DNA of 64,000 nucleotides from Cytobacillus sp. NJ13 (lineage in GTDB: Bacteria > Bacillota > Bacilli > Bacillales > Cytobacillaceae): assembly GCA_030348385.1 (NCBI GenBank), contig JAUCFP010000006.1, positions 2,972,501-3,036,500 on the forward strand, given 5' to 3'. Within the stretch, counting starts at the first letter, position 1. Each line of letters starts with the position of its first letter. The notes beneath the pieces are model-generated. The model was not told the DNA's origin. It saw only the letters and a list, made by a program, of their open reading frames with translations, and made no database searches. The position numbers and the translations under genes were made by a program. Below are positions 16,084 through 23,452 of this stretch, piece after piece.

Positions 16084-16182
16084 TTATTTCTTAAACAGCC
16101 GGTAAACAAAAAAAATTCCACTTGCTATCAGCAGTAAAAGTAAAAGCAGAATCAGTCCCGGAACACCAATATTAGCTAACAA
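16084..16182 (-). CDS. 32-aa hydrophobic microprotein, N-terminus like TatA
   Basis: A TTG at 16182 is preceded by GGAAGGAGG, one of the strongest ribosome binding sites in the window. The peptide begins LLANIGVPGLILLLLLLLIA and ends VYRLFKK. The NIGVPGLIL start resembles the TatA membrane helix, but the FGP hinge and amphipathic helix are absent. It heads a small operon with the gene at 15810. The roughly 250-bp gap to 16435 holds only AT-rich promoter-like sequence. Confidence 0.55.
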   Translation of the reverse strand: MLANIGVPGLILLLLLLLIASGIFFVYRLFKK

Positions 16183-16443
16183 ATCTATACCTCCTTCCAA
16201 ACAATAGAAAAATACTAGTTATAGACTCTCTCCTTATTTAAACCTTTTTACACAAACATTTCTTCTAAAATATGTGAATTATTAACGAAATTAAAAACGG
16301 GAAAAAACGCTCATGAATTCTTGTTGCATTTTTTTACAAAAAAGGATAATTTTAATTCATAAAGAATAAAATGTTACATCTGCATATTAGGGTGCAGACC
16401 TTACAGCGAGAAAATATGTTATGGAAAAAGGGGATTGAAGCAC

Positions 16444-16698
16444 ATGCAAAAGTATAGAAGGAGAAACACACCGGCTTTTACATTTTTAGCATACTTTACA
16501 CTGATTGCCGGTGTCGGTTTGTTTCTGATAGGACTTTACAATGCTGATATGGAGCTTAATGAAAAAGGGTATTATATTGCGGTCATGCTCCTGGTGGCGG
16601 TTGGTTCCATTCTTACTCAGAAAGTAACACGGGACAATGCAGAAGATGCGGAAATCATGGCAGAGCAGGAGCGCAGATCAGCTAAAATTGAGCAATAA
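16444..16698 (+). CDS. YiaA/YiaB family two-helix membrane protein
   Basis: An 84-aa protein with two hydrophobic helices. The first (AYFTLIAGVGLFLIGLYNA) and second (GYYIAVMLLVAVGSILTQKVTRD) match the yiaA/B two-helix domain (YiaAB) found in many bacteria, of unknown function. I chose the ATG at 16444 since AAAAAGGGG lies about 12 bases upstream and the TTG at 16435 is too close to it. A terminator follows directly. Confidence 0.75.
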   Translation: MQKYRRRNTPAFTFLAYFTLIAGVGLFLIGLYNADMELNEKGYYIAVMLLVAVGSILTQKVTRDNAEDAEIMAEQERRSAKIEQ

Positions 16699-16704
16699 TA
16701 CACA

Positions 16705-16726
16705 AGCTCAGAAATGCTTCTGGGCT
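16705..16726 (+). terminator. Terminator after YiaA-like gene
   Basis: A nine-bp stem AGCTCAGAA / TTCTGGGCT, followed by TTTTTCTTTT. Confidence 0.85.
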
Positions 16727-16753
16727 TTTTCTTTTGATTAAAATAAAAAGGTA

Positions 16754-16783
16754 TTGACTTTAACACTTAAAAGCGTTTAAGAT
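16754..16783 (+). promoter_or_regulatory. phh promoter with embedded palindrome
   Basis: TTGACT at 16754-16759 and TAAGAT at 16778-16783 form a SigA-like promoter with an 18-bp spacer. The 18-bp element CACTTAAAAGCGTTTAAG (16764-16781) fills the spacer and overlaps the -10. An identical copy lies at 17052-17069. Confidence 0.55.
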
Positions 16784-16789
16784 ATAAAG

Positions 16790-17034
16790 CATCCAAATAC
16801 TTAAATGCTTTGAAGGAATTGAAGTAGTGATATCCTCCCTGTTGCAGAGAGCTGGTGGTGCTGAAAACCAGTACACAGGAGATCACGAATTACGTTTCTG
16901 GAGCTTCTTATTTCTTTTCTGAAATAAGACGGTTTAGCCGTTATTCTGTGAAGTGGTAAGTTCTATACTTACAATCAGGGTGGTACCGCGAATAAATTCG
17001 TCCCTGCTGAATGAAAATTCAGCAGGGATTTTTT
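16790..17034 (+). ncRNA. T-box riboswitch, probable tyrosine specificity
   Basis: The leader contains the canonical T-box AGGGTGGTACCGCG at 16977-16990, Stem I elements AGTGA and the GAAAACCAG loop region, and a terminator (CCCTGCTGAAT / ATTCAGCAGGG, 17002-17027, then T6). In the Specifier loop the sequence GAAT-TAC-G aligns with the glyQS pattern GAAA-GGC-A, placing the specifier as TAC (Tyr) at 16891-16893. Uncharged tRNA-Tyr would stabilise the antiterminator and switch on phhAB. This is a sensible design, since PhhA makes tyrosine from phenylalanine. Confidence 0.92.
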
Positions 17035-17051
17035 ATATCCGTTCACTTTCG

Positions 17052-17069
17052 CACTTAAAAGCGTTTAAG
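17052..17069. promoter_or_regulatory. Second copy of the 18-bp palindromic element
   Basis: CACTTAAAAGCGTTTAAG is identical to 16764-16781 and lies 31 bp before the phhA start, downstream of the T-box terminator. The arms are CTTAAA and TTTAAG around AGCG. Confidence 0.6.
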
Positions 17070-17099
17070 CATAAAAACTATTAAAAGGAGACATACCAA

Positions 17100-18830
17100 A
17101 TGAAGAAATCGATACCCCTGCACTTACGTCCTTTTACAGCCCAGCAGCATTACAATGCATACAGCCCCATTGATCATGCAGTTTGGAGATATGTGATGAG
17201 GCAAAACCATCATTTCCTTGAGGACATCGCCCATGATGCATTCACTTCAGGCCTGAAGTCGTCCGGCATTTCCATTGACAGCATTCCAAGGGTAAGTGAA
17301 ATGAACGATCATTTAGATAAAATCGGCTGGGGAGCTGTCATTGTCGACGGATTGATTCCGGGTACAGCGTTTTTTGATTTTCAAGCGCATGGCATCCTTC
17401 CAATTGCAACGGATATACGCCAGAAGACCAATATCGAATACACACCCGCTCCTGACATTCTCCATGAAGCCGCGGGGCATGCGCCGATTTTATTTGATGA
17501 AACATACTCAGAGTTTGTTAAATTAATCGGAAATATCGGCGCCAACGCTTTTGCGACAAAAGAAGAACATGAGGTGTTTGAAGCAACCAGGCATTTATCA
17601 ATTGTCATGGAAAGCCCTGCTTCAACTGAAGAAGAAATTGAAGCAGCCAAACAGCAATTAAAGGAAAAACAGCAGCACGTAAAAGGACTTTCTGAAGCTG
17701 AGCAAATCTCCCGGATTTTCTGGTGGACAGTCGAATTTGGCCTGATTGGCGATCTGCAGCAGCCAAAAATCTTCGGTGCAGGACTGCTGTCATCTGTAGG
17801 CGAAAGCAAACATTGCCTGTCCGATCAGGTGATGAAGCGCAGGTTCACAATTGAAGACGCAATAAACACCAGCTATGACGTTACATCTATGCAGACTCAG
17901 CTATTTGTATGCGAAAGTTTTGAACAATTGATTGAGGAAGTAACTATATTCGGAGAAACAATGGCTTTCCGTGAAGGCGGCACGTCAGCCATCGAGAAAG
18001 CAATCGCTTCAAGCCAGGTTGCTCACATAGAATACAATTCAGGCATTCAGCTTACTGGTTTGTTCACAGAAATCATAAAGGATGCAAAAGGTGAAGCCAT
18101 CTATGTCAAAACGTCAGGGCCAAGTGCCCTATCGATCCAAAATGAACAAATTAATCATCATGGTCCTAATATTCACAATGACGGCTTTGGAGCGCCAATC
18201 GGAAAACTTTCAGGCCGCATTCAGCTTGAAAAGCAGACCGAACAGAGCCTGAAGAAGCTCGGCATCGAGATGAACAAAATGATGCAAATCACCTTCGAAA
18301 GCGGTATAGAAGTTTCCGGCCATGTGACGAATCTATTATTTAATCATGATTCTCTTATTTTAATATCACTTGAAGAATGTCTCGTCAAAAAGGGAGAAGA
18401 AATCTTGTTCCATCCCACTTGGGGCACATATGATTTAGCTGTAGGCAGCCAGATTGTTTCTGCACGGCCAATCGCAGCGGATTACGCTGCATTCCATGGG
18501 GAACCCGTTATGAATGAAGAAAGCCAAAAAGAAGGAAAAATCCTTACGCTTCTGGAAGAATTATATGGGGAAGTAAGGCAAATCCGGGAAACGAATTTCC
18601 CTCAGGATGTCCTTCTTCACAGTGTTATTGGAAAAATTCTCGATGAGTTCCCGGAAGAATGGCTGCTTCAGCTGGAAGTTCTGGAATTGCTTGAAAAGCA
18701 TGACAAAGAATCGCCTTTGAAAAAACTGCTCCTGGACCAGCTTGAAAAGTTAAGTAAGGAAGAACGCTATGTCCGCCTGATTCAAAACGGACTTGATGTC
18801 ATCTTTGATCGGAGGAATGTCACAGTATGA
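17100..18830 (+). CDS. phhA: Aromatic amino acid (phenylalanine-4-) hydroxylase, long form
   Basis: A 576-aa protein of the pterin-dependent aromatic amino acid hydroxylase family, converting phenylalanine to tyrosine with tetrahydrobiopterin-type cofactor, oxygen and iron. Iron ligands are probably His122 and His127 (PDILHEAAGHAPI) and Glu212 (FWWTVEFGLIGD). A charged insertion at about 150-205 separates them. The C-terminal 290 residues are an extension absent from the short bacterial enzymes of about 260-300 aa, as in other Bacillus long forms. AAAAGGAG precedes the ATG. The gene overlaps the pterin dehydratase gene by 4 bases and is under a Tyr-type T-box. Confidence 0.92.
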   Translation: MKKSIPLHLRPFTAQQHYNAYSPIDHAVWRYVMRQNHHFLEDIAHDAFTSGLKSSGISIDSIPRVSEMNDHLDKIGWGAVIVDGLIPGTAFFDFQAHGILPIATDIRQKTNIEYTPAPDILHEAAGHAPILFDETYSEFVKLIGNIGANAFATKEEHEVFEATRHLSIVMESPASTEEEIEAAKQQLKEKQQHVKGLSEAEQISRIFWWTVEFGLIGDLQQPKIFGAGLLSSVGESKHCLSDQVMKRRFTIEDAINTSYDVTSMQTQLFVCESFEQLIEEVTIFGETMAFREGGTSAIEKAIASSQVAHIEYNSGIQLTGLFTEIIKDAKGEAIYVKTSGPSALSIQNEQINHHGPNIHNDGFGAPIGKLSGRIQLEKQTEQSLKKLGIEMNKMMQITFESGIEVSGHVTNLLFNHDSLILISLEECLVKKGEEILFHPTWGTYDLAVGSQIVSARPIAADYAAFHGEPVMNEESQKEGKILTLLEELYGEVRQIRETNFPQDVLLHSVIGKILDEFPEEWLLQLEVLELLEKHDKESPLKKLLLDQLEKLSKEERYVRLIQNGLDVIFDRRNVTV

Positions 18831-19123
18831 CAAGATTAAGTGAAGAAGAAATAGCCCAGCACCTATCCACACTGCCGGACTGGAAAAGAAAAGACAGCAA
18901 ATGGATTGAACGCCGTTACCGCTTCAAAGAATATTTAGAAGGTATCGCATTCGTAAATAAAATAGCGGACCTTGCCGAAAAAGAAAATCATCATCCTTTT
19001 ATCACCATTCAATACAAAATGGTGATCGTCTCCCTCACTTCCTGGAGTGAAAATGGGCTGACAAGTCTGGATTTTAAGTTAACCCGGCAGATAGATGATG
19101 TTTATCTTGCAGACCATTACTAA
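18827..19123 (+). CDS. phhB: Pterin-4a-carbinolamine dehydratase
   Basis: A 98-aa protein with the family layout: LSTLPDWKRKDSKWIERRY at the N-terminus, FVNKIADLAEKENHHPFITI carrying the catalytic ENHHP motif, and the C-terminal VIVSLTSW-N6-LTSLDFKLTRQID strand. It dehydrates the 4a-hydroxypterin made by PhhA so the cofactor can be recycled. It starts within phhA (ATGA overlap), which indicates translational coupling and a shared pathway. Confidence 0.95.
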   Translation: MTRLSEEEIAQHLSTLPDWKRKDSKWIERRYRFKEYLEGIAFVNKIADLAEKENHHPFITIQYKMVIVSLTSWSENGLTSLDFKLTRQIDDVYLADHY

Positions 19124-19183
19124 AAAAATAAGTACCTACTCATGAGGCAAGATAAATCCCCAACCACAAAGAATAAAAAGAAT

Positions 19184-19213
19184 GCCCCATTTAGAATGAA
19201 AACTAACTGGGGC
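19184..19213 (-). terminator. Terminator after mccB
   Basis: A GCCCCA / TGGGGC stem extended by partial pairing inside. On the minus strand it is followed by ATTCTTTTT. Confidence 0.75.
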
Positions 19214-19219
19214 TTATTC

Positions 19220-20347
19220 CTATAGCGCTGACTGCAAATCCTCAATTAAATCTTCAGCATCTTCCAGGCCAACCGAAATGCGGATCAGGCCGTCTGTAAT
19301 ACCCAATTCCTGACGGCGTTCTCTCGGAATCGATGCATGCGTCATTTTGGCTGGAAGGGAAATCAGGCTTTCAACTGCTCCCAAACTTTCTGCAAGGGTA
19401 AAGTATTTTACTTTTTTCAGCACCTCTTCTGCCTTTTCACCGGTTCCGGCATCAAAGGAAATCATTCCGCCAAAGCCCCGTGCCTGCTTCGAGTGAATGT
19501 CATACCCTTTATGATCTTTAAAACCTGGATAATAAACCTTTGAAACCTGCGGATGATCGGCAAGAAAATGTGCCACCCTTTTCGCATTTTCTTCAATTTC
19601 CTCCATCCGAATTGCCAGTGTCCGAATTCCCCTGATTAATAGCCAGCTATCCTGCGGCCCCAAAACAGCACCGATTGAATTTTGGATGAAGTGCATATCT
19701 GCTGCAAGCTGTTCGGAATTCACCACAACCAGCCCGGCAACAACATCACTATGTCCGCCTATATATTTGGTGGCACTATGCAGGACAATATCAGCTCCCA
19801 GTTCAATTGGATTCTGCCAGTAAGGTGTACTGAAGGTGTTATCCACAATCATAAGCAAATTCTTGGATTTGGCCAGCTTGGAGATTCCGGCCAAGTCTGT
19901 AATCTTCAGCAATGGATTTGTTGGCGTCTCAACATAAATGGCTTTTGTATTTTCCTGTATCTCCGCTTCCACAGCAGCCAAATCACTTGTATCCACAAAG
20001 GTTACATCTACATTATATTTCGTCAAAACCTTTGTCACTAACCGATAGGACCCGCCATACACATCATCTGTGAAAATAACATGATCTCCTGTTGAAAATA
20101 AGTGCATTACAGAAGAGATAGCTGCCATGCCGGAACCGAAAGCAAAGCCGCGGTATCCGCCTTCCAAATCCTTTATTAATTCCTCCAGTGCATGCCTTGT
20201 CGGATTTCCGGTTCTTGCGTACTCATAAACGAAATTGCCCACACCATCTTGTTTAAAGGTACTGGCATGGTGGACAGGTATGGAAACGGCACCTGTATGT
20301 TCATCCCTGGAGATGCCGCCGTGAATCATTTGTGTTTTCTTTCTCAT
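19220..20347 (-). CDS. mccB: Cystathionine gamma-lyase / homocysteine gamma-lyase
   Basis: A 375-aa PLP enzyme of the Cys/Met metabolism family. The PLP Lys is Lys194 in HSATKYIGGHSD. Other marks are YEYARTGNPT (residues 41-50), FGSGMAAISSVMHL, and ETPTNPLLKITD. It cleaves cystathionine to cysteine, the last step of reverse transsulfuration. Together with mccA it converts homocysteine to cysteine. Its ATG overlaps the mccA stop by 4 bases, so the two form an operon (mccA-mccB) as in B. subtilis. MccB in that organism also has homocysteine gamma-lyase activity. Confidence 0.92.
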   Translation of the reverse strand: MRKKTQMIHGGISRDEHTGAVSIPVHHASTFKQDGVGNFVYEYARTGNPTRHALEELIKDLEGGYRGFAFGSGMAAISSVMHLFSTGDHVIFTDDVYGGSYRLVTKVLTKYNVDVTFVDTSDLAAVEAEIQENTKAIYVETPTNPLLKITDLAGISKLAKSKNLLMIVDNTFSTPYWQNPIELGADIVLHSATKYIGGHSDVVAGLVVVNSEQLAADMHFIQNSIGAVLGPQDSWLLIRGIRTLAIRMEEIEENAKRVAHFLADHPQVSKVYYPGFKDHKGYDIHSKQARGFGGMISFDAGTGEKAEEVLKKVKYFTLAESLGAVESLISLPAKMTHASIPRERRQELGITDGLIRISVGLEDAEDLIEDLQSAL

Positions 20348-21270
20348 TGTTTATCCTCCTCATAAATAGATTTACTTAAATACCGCTCACTGCTGTCAGG
20401 AAAAATCGTGAGAATATTCGTGCCAGGCGGAGCATTTTCAGCTTCTCTCAATACTGCTTCGAAAGCAGCTCCTGACGAACTTCCAACTAAGTATCCTTGC
20501 AGCAATGCCAGCTCCTTCACTCGTTTAAAGGCATCTTTATCTGAAATTGTATGAATGGCGTCAAATAAGTCTGTTTCCATGTACGGTGGCAAAAACTCCA
20601 TCCCGATTCCCTCGGTTCGATGCGGCCCTGCCTTTCCGCCATTTAAAATGGAGCCTTCAGGTTCGACAATAACTGTCTTTATCTTTGGATTCTTTTCTTT
20701 AAAAAATCTGGCGCAGCCCATGAACGTACCGCCAGTCCCTGCTCCTGCTGCAAAAATATCAATCTTCCCATCTAACGCTTCGAAAATCTCAGGTCCCAAT
20801 GTTTCATAATACGTTTGTGGGTTATTTTCATTGCTAAATTGCTGAGGACTATAGGAATTAGGAATTTCCTGCAATAATTCATGTGTTTTCCTAATAGCGC
20901 CTTCCATGCCCTCTTCAGTCGGCGTATTAATAACTTCTGCCCCTAACGCTTTCATTAGTTCCTGTTTTTCAATGCTGAATTTTTGAGGTACGACACAGAT
21001 GACTTTGATCTTCTTTCCAATAGCAGCCAGCGCTAAGCCGATCCCTGTATTCCCTGCAGTCGGTTCAATTACAGCGCCATCTTCCGGGAGAAGCCCATCC
21101 TCAATCGCTGTCTGAATCAGCTTTTGTCCTAACCGGTCCTTTACACTGCCGCCCGGGTTAAAATATTCAAGCTTTGCGAAAACATTTACTCCCTGCGGAA
21201 CAGCATAGTGTTTGATTTTCACAAGAGGGGTATGCCCAATCAGTTCTTTCACACTGCTGTAATAATTCAT
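20344..21270 (-). CDS. mccA: Cystathionine beta-synthase, O-acetylserine dependent
   Basis: A 308-aa fold type II PLP enzyme. The PLP Lys is Lys44 in FNPGGSVKDR, the phosphate-binding loop is GAGTGGTF, and the substrate loop is TAGNTGIGLA. It lacks the heme and CBS domains of eukaryotic cystathionine synthases. Clustering with mccB and a yrrT homologue identifies it as MccA, joining homocysteine and O-acetylserine, rather than CysK. I placed the start at the ATG at 21270. The in-frame GTG at 21279 overlaps the AGAGGTG ribosome binding site. The promoter region carries a CymR-like box. Confidence 0.88.
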   Translation of the reverse strand: MNYYSSVKELIGHTPLVKIKHYAVPQGVNVFAKLEYFNPGGSVKDRLGQKLIQTAIEDGLLPEDGAVIEPTAGNTGIGLALAAIGKKIKVICVVPQKFSIEKQELMKALGAEVINTPTEEGMEGAIRKTHELLQEIPNSYSPQQFSNENNPQTYYETLGPEIFEALDGKIDIFAAGAGTGGTFMGCARFFKEKNPKIKTVIVEPEGSILNGGKAGPHRTEGIGMEFLPPYMETDLFDAIHTISDKDAFKRVKELALLQGYLVGSSSGAAFEAVLREAENAPPGTNILTIFPDSSERYLSKSIYEEDKQ

Positions 21271-21349
21271 CGTCAGCACCTCTGTTTTTCACAAAGAATG
21301 GTTACTCTTCACCATTGCGTTTTTTGGATACTTCTTACGTTTCATTTAA

Positions 21350-21497
21350 TTCTTATTATTCCTACTTGTATAGTATGTTTTAAAATGTTTTTTGTCAATT
21401 ATCGGCTAAAAAATCATCTGGCGACGAGATTTAAGGAAAATTCCAAAGTTGCCAAGCGAGATATTTATTCATACTATACCAATAAGTATTATAAGAA
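21350..21497. promoter_or_regulatory. Head-to-head CymR-like promoter elements between mccA and yrrT
   Basis: Two 28-base elements in opposite orientation match at 23 of 28 positions: 21350-21377 faces mccA and 21470-21497 faces yrrT. Each contains CATACTATAC next to an ATTATAAGAA or AATAATAAGAA tract. The mccA-side copy reads TAGGAATAATAAGAATTAAA on the minus strand, much like the box at 22194 and similar to known CymR operators. Confidence 0.6.
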
Positions 21498-21517
21498 TTA
21501 TAAGGAGTGATTTTTCA

Positions 21518-22153
21518 ATGGGCCGTGAATTTATAGATTTGTTTGACCATTGGGCAGAATCCTATGATCAGGCTGTTACGGGTAAAGACCTTGAATATCA
21601 AGAGGTGTTTTTGAATTATGAACATATCCTTCAAGAGGTTGCCAATCATGTGAATGGGAATGTAATTGAATTTGGTGTAGGCACTGGCAATTTAACTAAG
21701 AAACTCTTGGAAAAAGGGGCTAATGTAACTGGAATTGAACCTTCTGCAGCCATGAGGGATATAGCAGGTGAAAAGTTGCCTAATGTTCCGTTATTAAATG
21801 GTGATTTTCTGGATTTCCAAATAAATGGTCCCATAGATGCCTTCGTTTGCACCTACGCTTTCCATCACTTAAAGGACACCGAAAAAGCTGAAGCCATCAC
21901 AAAATACAGCTCTCTGCTTTCAAAGGGCGGCAAAGTGATTTTTGCAGATACCGTCTTTGAAAGTGAAGAGGATAAACAGGCTGTCATTAAAGAGGCAAAA
22001 AAGAACCATTTTCTCAGCCTTGCACAGGACCTGGAAACTGAATATTATACAACAATTCCTGTATTAGATGAGATCTTTCAATCCAATGATTTTTCAGTCC
22101 AGTTTAAACAGCTCAATCGGTTTGTGTGGCTCATATATGCTTTAAAACTTTAA
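21518..22153 (+). CDS. yrrT: SAM-dependent methyltransferase YrrT
   Basis: A 211-aa class I methyltransferase. Motif I is VIEFGVGTGNLTKKLLEKG, followed by GIEPSAAMRDIAGEKLP and AFVCTYAFHHLKDTEKA. Length and N-terminus (MGREFIDLFDHWAESYD) match B. subtilis YrrT, whose gene heads the yrrT-mtnN-mccA-mccB recycling operon there. Here it is split off and divergent from mccAB, with no mtnN next to it. Its exact substrate is unknown. I chose the start at 21518 from AAGGAG 11 bases upstream. Confidence 0.88.
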   Translation: MGREFIDLFDHWAESYDQAVTGKDLEYQEVFLNYEHILQEVANHVNGNVIEFGVGTGNLTKKLLEKGANVTGIEPSAAMRDIAGEKLPNVPLLNGDFLDFQINGPIDAFVCTYAFHHLKDTEKAEAITKYSSLLSKGGKVIFADTVFESEEDKQAVIKEAKKNHFLSLAQDLETEYYTTIPVLDEIFQSNDFSVQFKQLNRFVWLIYALKL

Positions 22154-22184
22154 AAATTTGGTGTTGCCACCCCATAAAACCAAC

Positions 22185-22214
22185 TTGACAAATAGGAATT
22201 ATAAGAATTAAAAT
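22185..22214 (+). promoter_or_regulatory. Promoter with CymR-like box ahead of the sulfonate-binding gene
   Basis: TTGACA (22185-22190) and TAAAAT (22209-22214) with an 18-bp spacer. The spacer contains TAGGAATTATAAGAATT, the same core as in the mccA promoter. Confidence 0.65.
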
Positions 22215-22250
22215 ATGGTTATTATTAATATATTGCCGATCAGTCTGCTG

Positions 22251-22292
22251 AAGGCCCTGCGGAATAGCAAATAGCTATCCCCGCAGGGCCTT
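22251..22292 (+). terminator. Leader terminator/attenuator candidate
   Basis: A strong 12-bp stem AAGGCCCTGCGG / CCGCAGGGCCTT with an inner ATAGC/GCTAT stem, followed by TTGTTGTT. It lies between a promoter (22185) and the coding start (22370) of the same transcript, so it could attenuate the operon. A similar leader hairpin precedes the sulfate operon at 31854-31884. Confidence 0.6.
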
Positions 22293-22369
22293 TGTTGTTA
22301 TCGGTGTAAAAGGCGGGTGAGATGGAACAAAGCGGGTTTACAACTTAAAACGTTTAGGGGGATTGAAAA

Positions 22370-23389
22370 ATGAATAGCTGGAAGTATGTGAAATCTTTTG
22401 TTGTTTTTGTATTCCTGATCGGATGGCTGGCCGGATGCCAGGCACAATCGGCAAGCACACGAAGCGATTCTGATGATAAAAAAAATGAAGACGGACTAAC
22501 AGTTACAATAGGAATCCAGCAAAGCATCTGGCCTATTCTATTAGCCAAGCACAAAGGCTGGTTTGAAGAAGAGTTTGAGAAAGCAGGAGTAAAAGTAAAA
22601 TGGGCGGAATTCCAAAGTGGTCCTTCTTACTTTGAAGCAATTGCATCTAACCGCATTGACTTTGGACGTGTTGGAAATATCCCGGTGATTGCCGGTCAAA
22701 GCGGCGGGATTGGCTTTAAAGAGATTGCCGTTGCCAGCACCGGAGAGAGAGGAGATGCTCTTCTGGTGCCTAAAGACAGCCCTATTACATCCGTAAAGGA
22801 TTTAAAAGGCAAAAAAGTGGCGGTTGCAAAAGGAAGCAGTTCATTTGGCCTCCTTTACCGCCTTCTGGAAAAGGAAAACATCAAGCCGTCAGAATTGGAA
22901 ATCATTCAACTTCAGCCTGATGAGGCACAGCCTGCTTTTGAAACGAAGAAAGTCGATGCGTGGGCAATCTGGGAACCTTATCAGTCCATTCAAGTGGTCA
23001 AAAACGGCGCAAAAGTCATCGCAAATGGTGAAACGATCGGAACCTTCAGCCCCGGATTTCAAATTGTCCGTACACAATTCGCAAAAGAACATCCTGAACT
23101 TGTCGAACTTTATCTTAAGGTAACGGAGAAAGCAACAAGATGGCAGCTTGAAAACAAAAAGGAAGCAATCGAAATATATGCAGATCTGAAGAATACGGAT
23201 AAAGAAGTTATTGCGAGAGTGCTGGAAAACTCCGTTCCGGCCAATACACCAATCAGTCCGGAAATTGTGGAGACACAGCAGGAATCTGCTGCACTTCTAT
23301 TAGAATTGGGAGGACTCAACAAAGAAATCAATGTTTCTGAAGTTGTTGATAACTCTTATATTGAGAAAGTCTTAAAAGAATACAAATAA
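22370..23389 (+). CDS. ssuA: Sulfonate-type ABC transporter substrate-binding lipoprotein
   Basis: A 339-aa lipoprotein with lipobox LAGC (Cys near residue 23), then the NMT1/SsuA periplasmic-binding fold: TVTIGIQQSIWPILLAKHKGWFEEEF, AIASNRIDFGRVGNIPVIA, and KKVDAWAIWEPY. It should capture an aliphatic sulfonate or related organosulfur compound and pass it to the SsuB/SsuC pair encoded convergently at 24.8-26.4 kb. It is alone on the plus strand, flanked by a CymR-like promoter and a bidirectional terminator. The separation from ssuBC is unusual. The exact ligand is unknown. Confidence 0.85.
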   Translation: MNSWKYVKSFVVFVFLIGWLAGCQAQSASTRSDSDDKKNEDGLTVTIGIQQSIWPILLAKHKGWFEEEFEKAGVKVKWAEFQSGPSYFEAIASNRIDFGRVGNIPVIAGQSGGIGFKEIAVASTGERGDALLVPKDSPITSVKDLKGKKVAVAKGSSSFGLLYRLLEKENIKPSELEIIQLQPDEAQPAFETKKVDAWAIWEPYQSIQVVKNGAKVIANGETIGTFSPGFQIVRTQFAKEHPELVELYLKVTEKATRWQLENKKEAIEIYADLKNTDKEVIARVLENSVPANTPISPEIVETQQESAALLLELGGLNKEINVSEVVDNSYIEKVLKEYK

Positions 23390-23407
23390 CCATTTATTAA
23401 CCCAAAG

Positions 23408-23447
23408 AGAAGAACCCCGCTGAAATTAACCTGAGCGGGGTTCTTCT
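23408..23447. terminator. Bidirectional terminator
   Basis: A 14-bp stem AGAAGAACCCCGCT / AGCGGGGTTCTTCT between convergent genes. Confidence 0.9.
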
Positions 23448-23452
23448 TTAGC

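Noticed and set aside
21449..21517. N-terminal extension of YrrT
   Set aside because: It lies within the promoter element. YrrT family members start at MGREF, which has its own AAGGAG.
22251..22292. ssuA leader hairpin as a SAM (S-box) riboswitch
   Set aside because: None of the conserved S-box blocks are present. Only a terminator-like stem is seen.
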